Shown here: positions 8,772 to 17,434 of the stretch, in pieces
How positions within the stretch are numbered: position 1 is the first letter of the stretch
How the letters are laid out: each line of letters starts with the position of its first letter
Notes under the pieces: model-generated
Databases searched by the model: none
The model's input: only the letters and a program-made list of their open reading frames with translations
Told to the model about the DNA's origin: nothing
Assembly: GCF_016595155.1 (NCBI RefSeq)
Contig: NZ_JAENGP010000007.1
Span: 81,777-145,776 of the forward strand
Reading direction: 5' to 3'
Source of the DNA: Advenella mandrilli
GTDB lineage: Bacteria > Pseudomonadota > Gammaproteobacteria > Burkholderiales > Burkholderiaceae_B
DNA length: 64,000 nucleotides
Program-made: the position numbers and the translations under genes

Positions 8772-9823
8772 AGCTGGCCCATGCCATATTGAACCAGTAA
8801 TGCGCTAAGCGCTACCGCGATCCATACGCCCAGTCCCAGCAGAATGGGGCGTATGCCGGTGCTGGCGATTTTGCGCAGGTTGGTGGACAGACCAATCGCA
8901 CTCAGTGCCATGATAATCATGAATTTGGCGGCGCCAGACAGCCAGGGCAGCAGGGCTTCTGGCAGCAGACCAGTACTGCGTATTCCTGAGGCCACCAAAA
9001 ACCAAAGGATAAACCAAGGGAATATTTTGACCAACGTGACTTGGGGCATGTCATTTTTTTTCTGGCGCCAGACTTCAAGAAAAACCAGGAACAGGCAGAT
9101 GGGAATAATTAGCGTGGCTCTGGTTAGCTTGACGATGGTGGCGTAATCGCCGGCCTGCTGGCTGTAGGCATAGCCCGCGGCAACCACTGAGGAGGTGTCA
9201 TTAATGGCGGCACCTGCCCACAAGCCAAAACCGTAATCGCTTAATTGCAGCATATGCCCCAGGGCAGGAAACAGCAAAACAGCAATCACATTGAAAAGAA
9301 AAATGGTTGAAATGGCATAGGCGGTTTCATGATCTTCGGGTTTGATGATGGGGGTAATGGCCGCAATCGCCGAGCCGCCGCAAATGGCCGTACCGACCCC
9401 GATTAACGTACGTAATTTGCCATGGATACCCAGTATTTTTCCCAATAACAAGGCACTGATGAACGCCACCGAAACCGTCACGAAGGTAACGGCTAGAGAC
9501 TCGCCACCGGTGCTGACAATTTGTTCAAAGCTAAGACCAAATCCCAGTAAAATCACAGACCATTGCAGGATTTTTTTACTGGTAAATGTAATGCCAGGCT
9601 GCATGACGGTTCTTACCCCTAGGGCATTGCTGTAAATAATGCCTAGCACAATGCCAAAAACCGGACCGCCAATAACGGGGAACTGTTTGCCGGCAAACCA
9701 GGCAATTATGGCAATGCCCAGGGTAAGCAAGAGTCCCGGGATCAGGCTGTTTTTTTTTCGGAACAGACCCGGCTTGCTGCTTGATGAGGCAAGGGGAGAA
9801 TTAACGGTGTTATAGGCTAACAT
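8768..9823 (-). CDS. yeiH: YeiH-family putative sulfate/sulfite exporter
   Basis: 351 residues with about ten membrane segments. The family signature is clear: FGIVLGIIYSN, LQWSVILLGFGLS, GVGTAICGGSAIAA and WAGAAINDTSSVVAAG. UPF0324/YeiH proteins are annotated as putative sulfate exporters, and the E. coli locus is controlled by the sulfite-linked regulator YeiE. A YeiE-like gene lies divergently 98 bp away here, which supports the same regulator-transporter pairing. Substrate is inferred, not shown. The N-terminal ~25 residues are polar and variable, so a later start cannot be excluded. Confidence 0.88.
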   Translation of the reverse strand: MLAYNTVNSPLASSSSKPGLFRKKNSLIPGLLLTLGIAIIAWFAGKQFPVIGGPVFGIVLGIIYSNALGVRTVMQPGITFTSKKILQWSVILLGFGLSFEQIVSTGGESLAVTFVTVSVAFISALLLGKILGIHGKLRTLIGVGTAICGGSAIAAITPIIKPEDHETAYAISTIFLFNVIAVLLFPALGHMLQLSDYGFGLWAGAAINDTSSVVAAGYAYSQQAGDYATIVKLTRATLIIPICLFLVFLEVWRQKKNDMPQVTLVKIFPWFILWFLVASGIRSTGLLPEALLPWLSGAAKFMIIMALSAIGLSTNLRKIASTGIRPILLGLGVWIAVALSALLVQYGMGQL

Positions 9824-9921
9824 AATAAATATTTATATGTTTATGAATTATAGGTATATTAAACCTTTGTTTAATATAAATAAAGATAATATAATTTATA
9901 AATAGAATAAGGATTATTTAT
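9824..9921. promoter_or_regulatory. divergent yeiH/yeiE-like intergenic control region
   Basis: This 98-bp region is very AT-rich and lies between a LysR-type gene and its divergent target, the usual position for a LysR operator and both promoters. It includes the palindrome AATAAATATTTAT next to the yeiH start, and AAGGATTATTTAT as ribosome site for the regulator. An exact T-N11-A operator cannot be chosen by eye. Confidence 0.4.
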
Positions 9922-10803
9922 ATGATTTCATTCAGTCCCAAACAACTGGAAGTTTTTGTGGCCATTACCCTGCAGGGCAGTGTCAAGGCCGCCGCCAAGG
10001 TATTGCACTTAACCCAGCCGGCAGCCAGCATGGCCTTGGCAGAACTTGAAAAACAACTGGGTTCCTCCCTGTTTGATCGTGACAAGGGGCGGCTTTTTCT
10101 GAATCAGAAAGGTAAAGATTTGCTGCCACTGGCCCAGGAAATCCTGGAGCGTATGCGTGAGCTGGAGCAGCGGGCCGGTGACGCCCAGGATACTTTGCGG
10201 GGGAATTTCAGGGTGGGGGCCAGCAATACCGTGGGTAATTATTTGGTGGGTGACTTGCTGGGCAATTTTGTCAATCAACACGAAGCGGTTACGGTGCATC
10301 TGCAAGTGGCCAATAGCGATGAAATTGTTAAGGGAATTATGGAACACTCGCTGGATGTGGCTTGCATAGAAGGTGAAGTGATTAATCAAGATATAGAGGC
10401 TCTTGCATGGCGTGATGATCAACTGCAGATTTGCGCCAGGCCTGATCATCCGCTGGCATTGAAAACAGCATTGCAGGAAAGCGATTTTGAAAACCAGCGC
10501 TGGATTTTGCGGGAACAGGGTTCTGCAACCCGGCTGTTGTGTGAGAGGGAGCTGGCTCGTTTGCCGCAGGGGCATATTGTGATGGAGTTGGGGCAGGTGG
10601 AAGCCATTAAGCAGGCGGTGATTGCCGGCCTGGGGATTGCCTTTTTGCCCAAGGTGGCGGTTACTTACGCGATAGAATCAGGTCGGTTAAAGCGGCTTGA
10701 AACGCCTTTTCTGAATCTGAACAGAAAACTGTCTATTATTTATCATAAACAGCGCTATCGTGGGCGTTTAATGGATAATTTTTTGTCCATGGCCGGTATT
10801 TAG
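9922..10803 (+). CDS. LysR-family transcriptional regulator, YeiE-like
   Basis: 293 residues. N-terminal winged helix-turn-helix (residues ~1-60: LEVFVAITLQGSVKAAAKVLHLTQPAASMALAELE, split by the recognition helix), a linker helix, then a LysR substrate-binding domain (~90-293). Closest in style to YeiE/CbbR-type members. YeiE is known to respond to sulfite and control its divergent neighbour. The divergent yeiH-like transporter here makes the same role likely. The stop codon overlaps the end of the convergent DUF2061 gene by four bases. Confidence 0.9.
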   Translation: MISFSPKQLEVFVAITLQGSVKAAAKVLHLTQPAASMALAELEKQLGSSLFDRDKGRLFLNQKGKDLLPLAQEILERMRELEQRAGDAQDTLRGNFRVGASNTVGNYLVGDLLGNFVNQHEAVTVHLQVANSDEIVKGIMEHSLDVACIEGEVINQDIEALAWRDDQLQICARPDHPLALKTALQESDFENQRWILREQGSATRLLCERELARLPQGHIVMELGQVEAIKQAVIAGLGIAFLPKVAVTYAIESGRLKRLETPFLNLNRKLSIIYHKQRYRGRLMDNFLSMAGI

Positions 10804-11015
10804 CCAGCCAGGACCGCGTTTGGGGTGTTTTTCCCCAGGCGTCGGCGTATTCTTTTCCAGACCCGGTCATGTAAGGGTAATAAAAGTACATTGCACACGG
10901 GTTCTACCAAAGCGGCTATCCCCCCTATTGATACAGAACCGGTAAAAACAAAGGTAACGGTGAAAGCGACGCTCATGTGAAGCAGTGTCTGGCTTATTTT
11001 TTCGATGATGATCAT
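10800..11015 (-). CDS. DUF2061 small membrane protein
   Basis: 71 residues from the ATG at 11015, chosen because GGAGAA lies 6 nt upstream; in-frame upstream starts (ATG 11027, TTG 11033) lack a good ribosome site. The sequence (EKISQTLLHMSVAFTVTFVFTGS...ALVEPVCNVLLLPLHDRVW) is typical of DUF2061, with two membrane segments and a conserved His. The family has no established function. A strong Fur-box match lies 27 bp upstream, so iron control is predicted. Confidence 0.82.
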   Translation of the reverse strand: MIIIEKISQTLLHMSVAFTVTFVFTGSVSIGGIAALVEPVCNVLLLPLHDRVWKRIRRRLGKNTPNAVLAG

Positions 11016-11041
11016 TTTATTCTCCATGCTCAATCCATGAT

Positions 11042-11060
11042 CTAAATGATAATCATTATT
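11042..11060. promoter_or_regulatory. Fur box upstream of the DUF2061 gene
   Basis: CTAAATGATAATCATTATT matches 15 of 19 positions of the classical Fur consensus GATAATGATAATCATTATC, including an uninterrupted central block of 15. It sits 27 bp before the DUF2061 start, where bound Fur would cover the promoter. Confidence 0.65.
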
Positions 11061-11220
11061 ATTTGAAAAGTAAAATGGAGATTTCTTATTTTTATAATAG
11101 ATAAAATTAATTAAATATTGGATTATATTAATTGTATGTATTTAAATGCCTGACTCATTGGGGAGTCAGGGCGAATATGGGGTGTAATAGGAATGGTTGT
11201 GACGTTAATGCAGCAGATAC

Positions 11221-11249
11221 AAAAACAGCCCTTTAAAAGGGCTGTTTTT
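11221..11249. terminator. bidirectional rho-independent terminator
   Basis: A perfect 13-bp stem (221-233 with 237-249 of this kilobase) with a three-base loop, A-run on one side and T-run on the other. It follows rpmG on the minus strand, so it should end the rpmB-rpmG transcript. Confidence 0.85.
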
Positions 11250-11264
11250 GCAAGATAACAAAGC

Positions 11265-11432
11265 TTATTTCAGTTTTGTTTCTTTGTATTCAACGTGTTT
11301 GCGAACAACGGGATCAAATTTTTTGATCAACATTTTTTCTGGCATATTGCGTTTGTTTTTGGTCGTTGTGTAGAAGTGACCTGTGCCAGCTGTAGATTCA
11401 AGTTTGATTTTCTCGCGAATACCTTTTGCCAT
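11265..11432 (-). CDS. rpmG: 50S ribosomal protein L33
   Basis: 55 residues, [20 protein letters not shown] at the N terminus and [17 protein letters not shown] at the C terminus, the usual bacterial L33. The CxxC zinc pair is absent, so this is the zinc-independent form. It lies downstream of rpmB, the standard rpmB-rpmG order in proteobacteria, and is followed by a strong terminator. Structural component of the large ribosomal subunit near the E site. Confidence 0.96.
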   Translation of the reverse strand: MAKGIREKIKLESTAGTGHFYTTTKNKRNMPEKMLIKKFDPVVRKHVEYKETKLK

Positions 11433-11479
11433 TTTAAGCTCCTGGGAATAAATTCAGAAAATATTTAAGCGCCCAAGGC

Positions 11480-11716
11480 TTAAACAGATTGACCGTTAGC
11501 ACGCATTTCGGCCAAAATGACGTCGATGCCTTTTTTGTCGATGGTGCGCAGTGCATTGGTGGATACGCGCAGGCGAACCCAACGGTTTTCGCTTTCAACC
11601 CAGAAACGGCGAGACTGCAGGTTAGGCAGGAAACGACGCTTGGTTTTGTTGTTAGCGTGAGAAACATTATTACCGGTCATGGGGCGCTTGCCGGTTACTT
11701 GGCATACTTTAGCCAT
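11480..11716 (-). CDS. rpmB: 50S ribosomal protein L28
   Basis: 78 residues starting [20 protein letters not shown], with the conserved [13 protein letters not shown] and [16 protein letters not shown] blocks of L28. The ATG at 11716 is chosen over an in-frame ATG three codons upstream because ACGAGGTG is correctly spaced before it and MAKVCQ is the conserved start. First gene of rpmB-rpmG. Part of the large ribosomal subunit. Confidence 0.97.
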   Translation of the reverse strand: MAKVCQVTGKRPMTGNNVSHANNKTKRRFLPNLQSRRFWVESENRWVRLRVSTNALRTIDKKGIDVILAEMRANGQSV

Positions 11717-11849
11717 GATTAACACCTCGTTAAGTTATAGGCCAGATTTTTGGCTCGGGCCAGCCTTCTGAAAAAAATGTTTTCGGCAAAATGTAGCTAA
11801 CCAATTTATGTTTTTGACTAAATGGGTTGCGGTTTTGCCGTACTAACCC

Positions 11850-11877
11850 ATCTTAGGCATTTATATATGCTGTCCAA
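11850..11877 (-). promoter_or_regulatory. candidate promoter for rpmB-rpmG
   Basis: On the minus strand, TTGGAC, a 16-bp spacer and TAAGAT lie about 135 bp before rpmB. The rest of the 331-bp gap 11717-12047 between rpmB and the Bcr gene shows no ORF, tRNA or obvious repeat. Confidence 0.4.
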
Positions 11878-12047
11878 TAAGCTAAGCCATTAATTCTAAT
11901 ATGAAAATCATGTTGTTAGCAAGTTATTGTGTATTTCCATGATAAATAAAGGAAAATATGTGGTTTTTAATCCGGTTTTTGCGTATTCCCGCGCCCAATC
12001 TTCCCCATGCATGGCCGGAGCGGTCTGTGCAAAATGGGTTAAGGCTT

Positions 12048-13238
12048 TTAGGCCCGTCCAACGAATCTTCCACAAATAAATGAAATGCCTATACACACAA
12101 ACAGGCTGGTAAATAATGGCAGTGTGGTGCCGGTTTGCCAGCTGCTAACCAGGCTGCTGGTAAGTGTGCCAAACAGGAATAGCATGCAGCCCATCAAGGC
12201 CGAGGCAACCCCCAGACGACCACCTTGCTCTTTTAAAGCCAGTGCCGTTGCGTTGGGGTTGATCACGCCCAGGCAGGCACTAAAGAAGAACATACAAATA
12301 ACAAACAGGGACAGGTTCATCAGGCCTGTCAAGGTAAGCAGCAGGCCGATAGCGCAGCATCCAAGGCCCAGCAGCAGTGCTATTTTAAGAACGCTAAATG
12401 AGGGGTGTTTGCGCAGCATGCGAACGCTAATTTGAGATCCCAGGATTAAACCCCCGGCATTCAGGCCAAAAAAGAAACCGAAATTTTCGGGGGCAATGCC
12501 AAACTGGGTAATGAAAATAGTGGGGGAAGAGGCAATAAAGGAAAACAAACCGGCCATGCCCAGGCCACCCGAAAGGGCGAAGGCCATGAAGTTGCGATGA
12601 CGCAGCAAGCCGAAATAGTTGCTACTGATGGTTTTTGCGCTTAGTTTGACTGCGTTTTCAGGTTTAAGCGACTCTTCAAGCTTAATAATACAAAGTATGA
12701 TTAACAGTACGGCAACGACCAGCATGACCGCAAATAAACCACGCCACCCAATAATTGGACCCAGAAAGCTGCCTGCCATGGGGGCCAGGACCGGCGCCAG
12801 TCCCATGATTAGCATGAGCAATGAAAGGGCGTGAGCCGCCTCTTGGGTGCTGTAGTGATCCCTGATAACCGCTCTGGGTATGACAATGCAGGCCGCTGCA
12901 CCAAAAGCTTGAAGCGTGCGAGATACCAGGAGCATGTCAAAAGAGGGGGCAAGGGCACAGCTTATGGTGGCCAGCAGGTACAGGCCCAGCCCGAAAAGCA
13001 ATGGCTTTTTTCTGCCATAACGATCGGTAATGGGGCCAATGAAGAGCTGGGCCACAGATAAGCCCAGCAGATAGGAAGAAACAGTGAGTTCAATTTCGTG
13101 TGATGATACTTGCAGATCCTGGGCAATATCCGGGAAGGTGGGTAGATACATATCAATGGTGATGGGTCCCAGGGCGGTAATCAGGGCCATCAGGATCAGC
13201 CAGAACGGGATCTTATTACCAAGACTTTCTTTTTGCAT
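12048..13238 (-). CDS. Bcr/CflA-family multidrug efflux transporter (MFS, DHA1)
   Basis: 396 residues, twelve predicted membrane segments. Opens with the family hallmark ALGPITIDMYLPTFP, then motif A after segment 2 (GPITDRYGRKKPLL) and motif C around segment 5 (MLIMGLAPVLAPMAGSFLG). Bcr/CflA proteins export drugs such as bicyclomycin, sulfonamides and chloramphenicol, and some export cysteine. It is the last gene of a minus-strand operon: its start overlaps the end of the MATE gene by 23 bp, so the two pumps are probably translated together. Confidence 0.92.
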   Translation of the reverse strand: MQKESLGNKIPFWLILMALITALGPITIDMYLPTFPDIAQDLQVSSHEIELTVSSYLLGLSVAQLFIGPITDRYGRKKPLLFGLGLYLLATISCALAPSFDMLLVSRTLQAFGAAACIVIPRAVIRDHYSTQEAAHALSLLMLIMGLAPVLAPMAGSFLGPIIGWRGLFAVMLVVAVLLIILCIIKLEESLKPENAVKLSAKTISSNYFGLLRHRNFMAFALSGGLGMAGLFSFIASSPTIFITQFGIAPENFGFFFGLNAGGLILGSQISVRMLRKHPSFSVLKIALLLGLGCCAIGLLLTLTGLMNLSLFVICMFFFSACLGVINPNATALALKEQGGRLGVASALMGCMLFLFGTLTSSLVSSWQTGTTLPLFTSLFVCIGISFICGRFVGRA

Positions 13239-14625
13239 AATATATAACTTTCCAATACCAGATATGTAAAAAAAACGCGCAGATCAGCAGACTAAGGCTG
13301 CACATGATCCATAAACTGGAGACCCCAACGGGGGCTCCAGGTGTGAGTAGATGGTTTAGGGGGCGCAAAAAGCCAACACCGTTGCCAAAACCGAAGTACC
13401 AGCCGCCCGCCAGGCCCAGTCCCAGCAATAATACGGTTTGCAGAATGAAAGGGATCGCGGCGATTTTATAGGCGCGAAGAATATAGGAAATCATGCATTG
13501 CATGGCATCGGAAAAATGTAGCAGGGGAATAATCGTTAATAGGGCACCGGCGACCAGCGCGACCTGGGGGTCTGATGTGTAGGCCCTGATAATAAGCGGT
13601 TTGCCCAGTAAGACAATTGTAATACTGAGGCCTACGCCAATTAGACTTAGCAGCAACCCGCTCATGGCTATTTGATGGGCAAACCGGAAGTTTCTGGCAC
13701 CTACTGCACGGGCTGTCAGGGAAGAGGTGGCAATGCCCAGTGACAGGGGCATCATGTACAAAATGGCAGTCAGGTTTGATAATACCTGGTGGCCACCGGA
13801 GACAAATGTGCCTTCCCGTGCCGCGAGCAGGGCCATAAAGGTAAATGCGCTCACTTCTACCAGATAAGAGCCACCCATGGGAATGCCCAGCTTCAGGATT
13901 TCGGTCAGGTATTTGCGTTGTGGGCGGCCCAGCGTCAAATTGAATTGACGGTAAAAGGGATTATTGAACAAAATCCACAGGCCGGCGAAAAACATTAGCC
14001 ACGAAACGATGGCGGTGGCCGTGCTGGCACCTGCGCTACCCAGTGCGGGTAGGCCAAAGTGGCCAAAAATAAGCAGCCAGTTCAGCAGGGCTTTTAATGC
14101 AATACTGAACAGATTGATTTGCATGACCAGTTTGGGTTTCTGGACTGCGGTGCATAAGGCATAAACCGCCCGGAACATGAGGGACGCTGGCAAGGCAATA
14201 AAAATAATGCGCAGGTAAATGGCGACTTCATCGCGCACATGAGCCGGCACATCTCCGGACATGGATAACCAGACATCAGGAAACAATAAAACCAGTCCGC
14301 CCACTAATGAAAGTGTGAAGGACAGCCACAGGCCCTGCCCCCAGATACGGCCTATTTCTTCTTTTTTATTTGAACCCAGCAATTGGGCGCAAATGGGGAT
14401 CAGGGCATGCACCACCCCCATCAGCCCTATGTTAACCGTCAGGAAAATAGAGGTAGCCAGCGCCATGGCCTGCAGGGAATCGGGACTGAAGTGCCCCAGC
14501 ATCATACTATCCATGACCGCAAAGGCAATACCTGCCCACTGGCTGATCAGGATAGGCCAGGCCTGTTTCAGGATATAGCCAAGGCTGCCTGAAAAAGAAA
14601 GTCCGGATTTGCTGTCAAGGGACAT
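13216..14625 (-). CDS. MATE-family efflux transporter, NorM-like
   Basis: 469 residues with twelve membrane segments in two halves. It shows MATE features such as LKQAWPILISQWAGIAFAVMDSMMLGH at the start and ALGSAGASTATAIVSW in the first half. MATE pumps use a Na+ or H+ gradient to expel cationic drugs across the inner membrane. It lies 5 bp after the glycosyltransferase gene and overlaps the Bcr-type gene by 23 bp, forming a three-gene operon. The DNA here is ordinary for the chromosome. Confidence 0.92.
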   Translation of the reverse strand: MSLDSKSGLSFSGSLGYILKQAWPILISQWAGIAFAVMDSMMLGHFSPDSLQAMALATSIFLTVNIGLMGVVHALIPICAQLLGSNKKEEIGRIWGQGLWLSFTLSLVGGLVLLFPDVWLSMSGDVPAHVRDEVAIYLRIIFIALPASLMFRAVYALCTAVQKPKLVMQINLFSIALKALLNWLLIFGHFGLPALGSAGASTATAIVSWLMFFAGLWILFNNPFYRQFNLTLGRPQRKYLTEILKLGIPMGGSYLVEVSAFTFMALLAAREGTFVSGGHQVLSNLTAILYMMPLSLGIATSSLTARAVGARNFRFAHQIAMSGLLLSLIGVGLSITIVLLGKPLIIRAYTSDPQVALVAGALLTIIPLLHFSDAMQCMISYILRAYKIAAIPFILQTVLLLGLGLAGGWYFGFGNGVGFLRPLNHLLTPGAPVGVSSLWIMCSLSLLICAFFLHIWYWKVIYYAKRKSW

Positions 14626-14630
14626 GAAAA

Positions 14631-16373
14631 CTATTTATCCAGGCGCAAAAGCAGGAAAATTTCATCGCGTTCGGATTTGCGTGAGCCTTGCCATAGGATA
14701 CGGGTATTGTCGGTATAGGGCAGGGTTTGCGCTTCGAGGTGTTTTCGGGTGGTTTGCAGCAAAACCAGTTTGCAAGCCGAGTCATAGGTAAAGGTAATGT
14801 TGTCAAAAACCCGTAAGGCGGCCCGTTGCCCCATGCCAAAACCTTGTTCGCGGACACATTCACCCGGTTTTACATAGGATTCAAGAGCTTGTGCAAGTTC
14901 ATTGGAAACCAGCTTGTAGCTGCGGTTGTAGTTAATGGAAGGGAGCCATAACAGGGCTAGAAGGAGCCAGGTGCAGGTCAGGCCGGCTGCTGACAGGATC
15001 AGGCCTCGCCACAAAGCCTGCGGATTGATTCGCAAGCGCCATGACACCATTGAATACCAGAGTATGCTCACGGCAAGGGCGGCAATAACAACCAGCGGTG
15101 AAATTTGTGGTTCATAGCCGGTTAACAGACGGGTAATGTTGTGGTTGATTTGTTCTGGCCAGCCAAAATGCAGGGCAATCCATCCAAGCCAGACGGCAAT
15201 CATCGACAGGGACAAGATCATGATAGAGAACCAGTCCTGGGTATTGATAATGTCACGGCGCAAGGTCGGAATTGACATGGCCGCCAATACCGCAAACGGA
15301 ACGGTAAGCATGGCATATTCGGGTTCAAAGGCGCTTTTTACCAAGGCAATGGTTAGAAAACTGCCTAAGGCCATGGTGCCCGGTATGAAAATATGAGGAG
15401 CTCTGAGCCACTTGCGCCAATTCCACAGGGCGATTAAGGCAAAGGGCCAGGTGGGCCAGGTAAACCAGAGCAGATCCCTGAGTGATTTGAAGAAGAGTTG
15501 GAGGCTGCTGAAACCAAACGAAGAGTAATTCCAGTATAACCAGCTTGAGGCCCAATAAGAATTGCTTGCCTTGGCGGGGATGAACCAGGCCAGAAAGCAG
15601 CCAGCACCCAGAAAAATGGCAATCAGGAAGGCCAGTTTGTTGCGGGTTGTGTAAACCGTGGAAACCAGGGCGCAGGCAATCATGAATAAAATGGGAGCAG
15701 CACCGATAAAACCGTGGGTAAGCAGGGTGCCACCCAAGCTCAAGCCAAGAATAACGCTGCCCTGGATAGGATGGTCCAGCATTCTGGCAAAGCCATAAAA
15801 GGCGATGGAAAACAGGGCCAATAGCAGCGGAAACGGTGAGGTTTCGTGAATGGGGATAATGATGCCAATCGTTGCAATAATGAACAGGAAGGCAACATCG
15901 GCAAGCATGCGCCCATAATCGCGAGGGTGAGGTTCGCCACCAAACGGCAGAGGCAGTGGCTGGCATTCAGGGCGACGGGCCAGTAAGTAAGTACCATGCC
16001 ATATCCCCCACAAAAGCAGGAAAAAATAAAGGATATTGGGCAGGCGTGCGGCGGTGATTTGCGCACTTAACGGGTCGGTGAAGAAACTGAACAAAGGGCT
16101 GAAGATGGCAATCGAAATGGCGCCTATCCAGGTGCTCAGAGGGCCTTCCTGGGCAAAGGCAAAATTGCCAATCTGGGGTAATAACCAGGCCGATTCGCGA
16201 TAGGCGTCCAGCATGGTGGCCAAGCCAGTCAGATCATCGGTTTTCCAGGGGTCACGAAAAAAAAGCCCGGCAAAAATATATAATACCCCGACAATAAGCA
16301 AGGCTAGTCGGGGAAGTTTACGTGTGGCCGGTTCGGTCAGACGGGCAGGAGTGGTTTGTTGGAGTAAAGACAC
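14631..16373 (-). CDS. ArnT-like membrane glycosyltransferase (GT39/PMT superfamily)
   Basis: 580 residues, about eleven membrane segments. The first periplasmic loop carries the catalytic-type acidic motif (FRDPWKTDDLTG, ~40-52), as in GT39/GT83 enzymes such as ArnT, which transfer sugars from a polyprenyl-phosphate donor to lipid A or proteins on the periplasmic side. A soluble C-terminal domain (~480-580) follows. The substrate cannot be told from sequence. It is the first gene of an operon with two efflux pumps, which makes an envelope-modification and drug-tolerance link possible but unproven. Confidence 0.85.
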   Translation of the reverse strand: MSLLQQTTPARLTEPATRKLPRLALLIVGVLYIFAGLFFRDPWKTDDLTGLATMLDAYRESAWLLPQIGNFAFAQEGPLSTWIGAISIAIFSPLFSFFTDPLSAQITAARLPNILYFFLLLWGIWHGTYLLARRPECQPLPLPFGGEPHPRDYGRMLADVAFLFIIATIGIIIPIHETSPFPLLLALFSIAFYGFARMLDHPIQGSVILGLSLGGTLLTHGFIGAAPILFMIACALVSTVYTTRNKLAFLIAIFLGAGCFLAWFIPAKASNSYWASSWLYWNYSSFGFSSLQLFFKSLRDLLWFTWPTWPFALIALWNWRKWLRAPHIFIPGTMALGSFLTIALVKSAFEPEYAMLTVPFAVLAAMSIPTLRRDIINTQDWFSIMILSLSMIAVWLGWIALHFGWPEQINHNITRLLTGYEPQISPLVVIAALAVSILWYSMVSWRLRINPQALWRGLILSAAGLTCTWLLLALLWLPSINYNRSYKLVSNELAQALESYVKPGECVREQGFGMGQRAALRVFDNITFTYDSACKLVLLQTTRKHLEAQTLPYTDNTRILWQGSRKSERDEIFLLLRLDK

Positions 16374-16432
16374 GGAATGCAGATATTAGTAGTGTTGGAT
16401 TTAGCAATCGGATTGAGGCCTATTAAACCATA

Positions 16433-16465
16433 AAAAAAGCAGCCTTTATCAAGGGCTGCTTTTTT
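16433..16465. terminator. bidirectional terminator after rpmE2
   Basis: AAAAAAGCAGCC pairs with GGCTGCTTTTTT around a nine-base loop. On the minus strand it lies 40 bp after the L31 gene, between it and the glycosyltransferase operon. Confidence 0.85.
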
Positions 16466-16504
16466 GAAGAAAATCTGCTTGGGCAAATAAATTTGCCGCG
16501 AGAA

Positions 16505-16771
16505 TCAAGAAGATTTTTTCAATGTACCTGCTGTACGGGCAAAACGGGCACGGAATTTTTCAACGCGGCCGGTTTCAACAATACGTGTTTGTGCGCCTGT
16601 GTAGAATGGGTGAGATTCTGATGTTACGTCACATTTGAACAATGGGTATGTTTTGCCGTCCAGTTCAATGTTTTCACGAGTGTTAACAGTTGAACGTGTG
16701 ATGAATTTTGTACCGGTTTGCAAGTCGACAAAAACGACTTCGCGGTAATCGGGGTGAATACCTTCTTTCAT
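16505..16771 (-). CDS. rpmE2: 50S ribosomal protein L31, type B
   Basis: 88 residues starting [16 protein letters not shown] with SESHPFYTG in the middle and a basic C terminus. The zinc-binding cysteines of type A L31 are absent, so this is the type B paralogue. In many bacteria type B L31 replaces type A when zinc is scarce, though in Burkholderiales it is often the only or main copy. A monocistronic gene with its own terminator. No Zur box was recognised in the gap upstream. Confidence 0.95.
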   Translation of the reverse strand: MKEGIHPDYREVVFVDLQTGTKFITRSTVNTRENIELDGKTYPLFKCDVTSESHPFYTGAQTRIVETGRVEKFRARFARTAGTLKKSS

Positions 16772-16951
16772 GGGGGTTTCCTTGGTTAAACGGGTCGCCA
16801 GCTCTCAGTCTATCCTGAAAGCAACGTATCCAAAAAATCAGGAGCAAATTTTACCACAGTTTTGTTGAATGCCTGCTTTTTTGCCAAATGCAGGCAAGAT
16901 GTTGCCGGGCAATGGCCTGCAATAAAGTCGTGAATTTGCAACAGTTAAGGG

Positions 16952-17272
16952 TCAGGAAGAGTGAATGGACATGCCGGGCAGGTCTACCACCACTCGCATC
17001 GAGTCAAGCGACAGGGCGCAATGACGGGCCAGATCTTCGGCTGCTTCTTCGTTGTCGCTTAACCAGTCATGGCCAAGGGTGTCTGTAATGGCCAGGATGC
17101 GGTCCAGCAAAAGCACTTTGCCACTGGGCCTTAAGGGTTCACAACCCAGTTCTTCCCATTTGTTGCTAATCCATTCACGGGACTTTTCCATGTTCTCGGG
17201 GCCGTGCTCAATACTGGTATTGATTTCCAGAGATTCTTTTGGGCTAAAAATAAAGGTAACATCACAGCGCAT
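16952..17272 (-). CDS. conserved-looking hypothetical protein
   Basis: 106 residues, MRCDVTFIFSPKESLE at the start and an acidic, helix-rich remainder (SREWISNKWEELGCE, DEEAAEDLARHC region). No signal peptide, membrane segment or recognised domain. GAGAGATC is spaced as a ribosome site before the ATG, and no other ORF competes for this DNA, which supports it as real. It lies alone between rpmE2 and radC. Function unknown. Confidence 0.55.
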   Translation of the reverse strand: MRCDVTFIFSPKESLEINTSIEHGPENMEKSREWISNKWEELGCEPLRPSGKVLLLDRILAITDTLGHDWLSDNEEAAEDLARHCALSLDSMRVVVDLPGMSIHSS

Positions 17273-17434
17273 ATTGATCTCTCACGTTTAATGTCAGGTA
17301 AAAATAAATAAATAATTAAGTTAACCATAGTCACTATATATGAGTTTAACCGTCATGTGAATGACAATTAAGATGAAAACCATTGCGATACACAGGGAGC
17401 CACTGTTTTTCAGGGTGGTAAAGTTAAAAATGGG

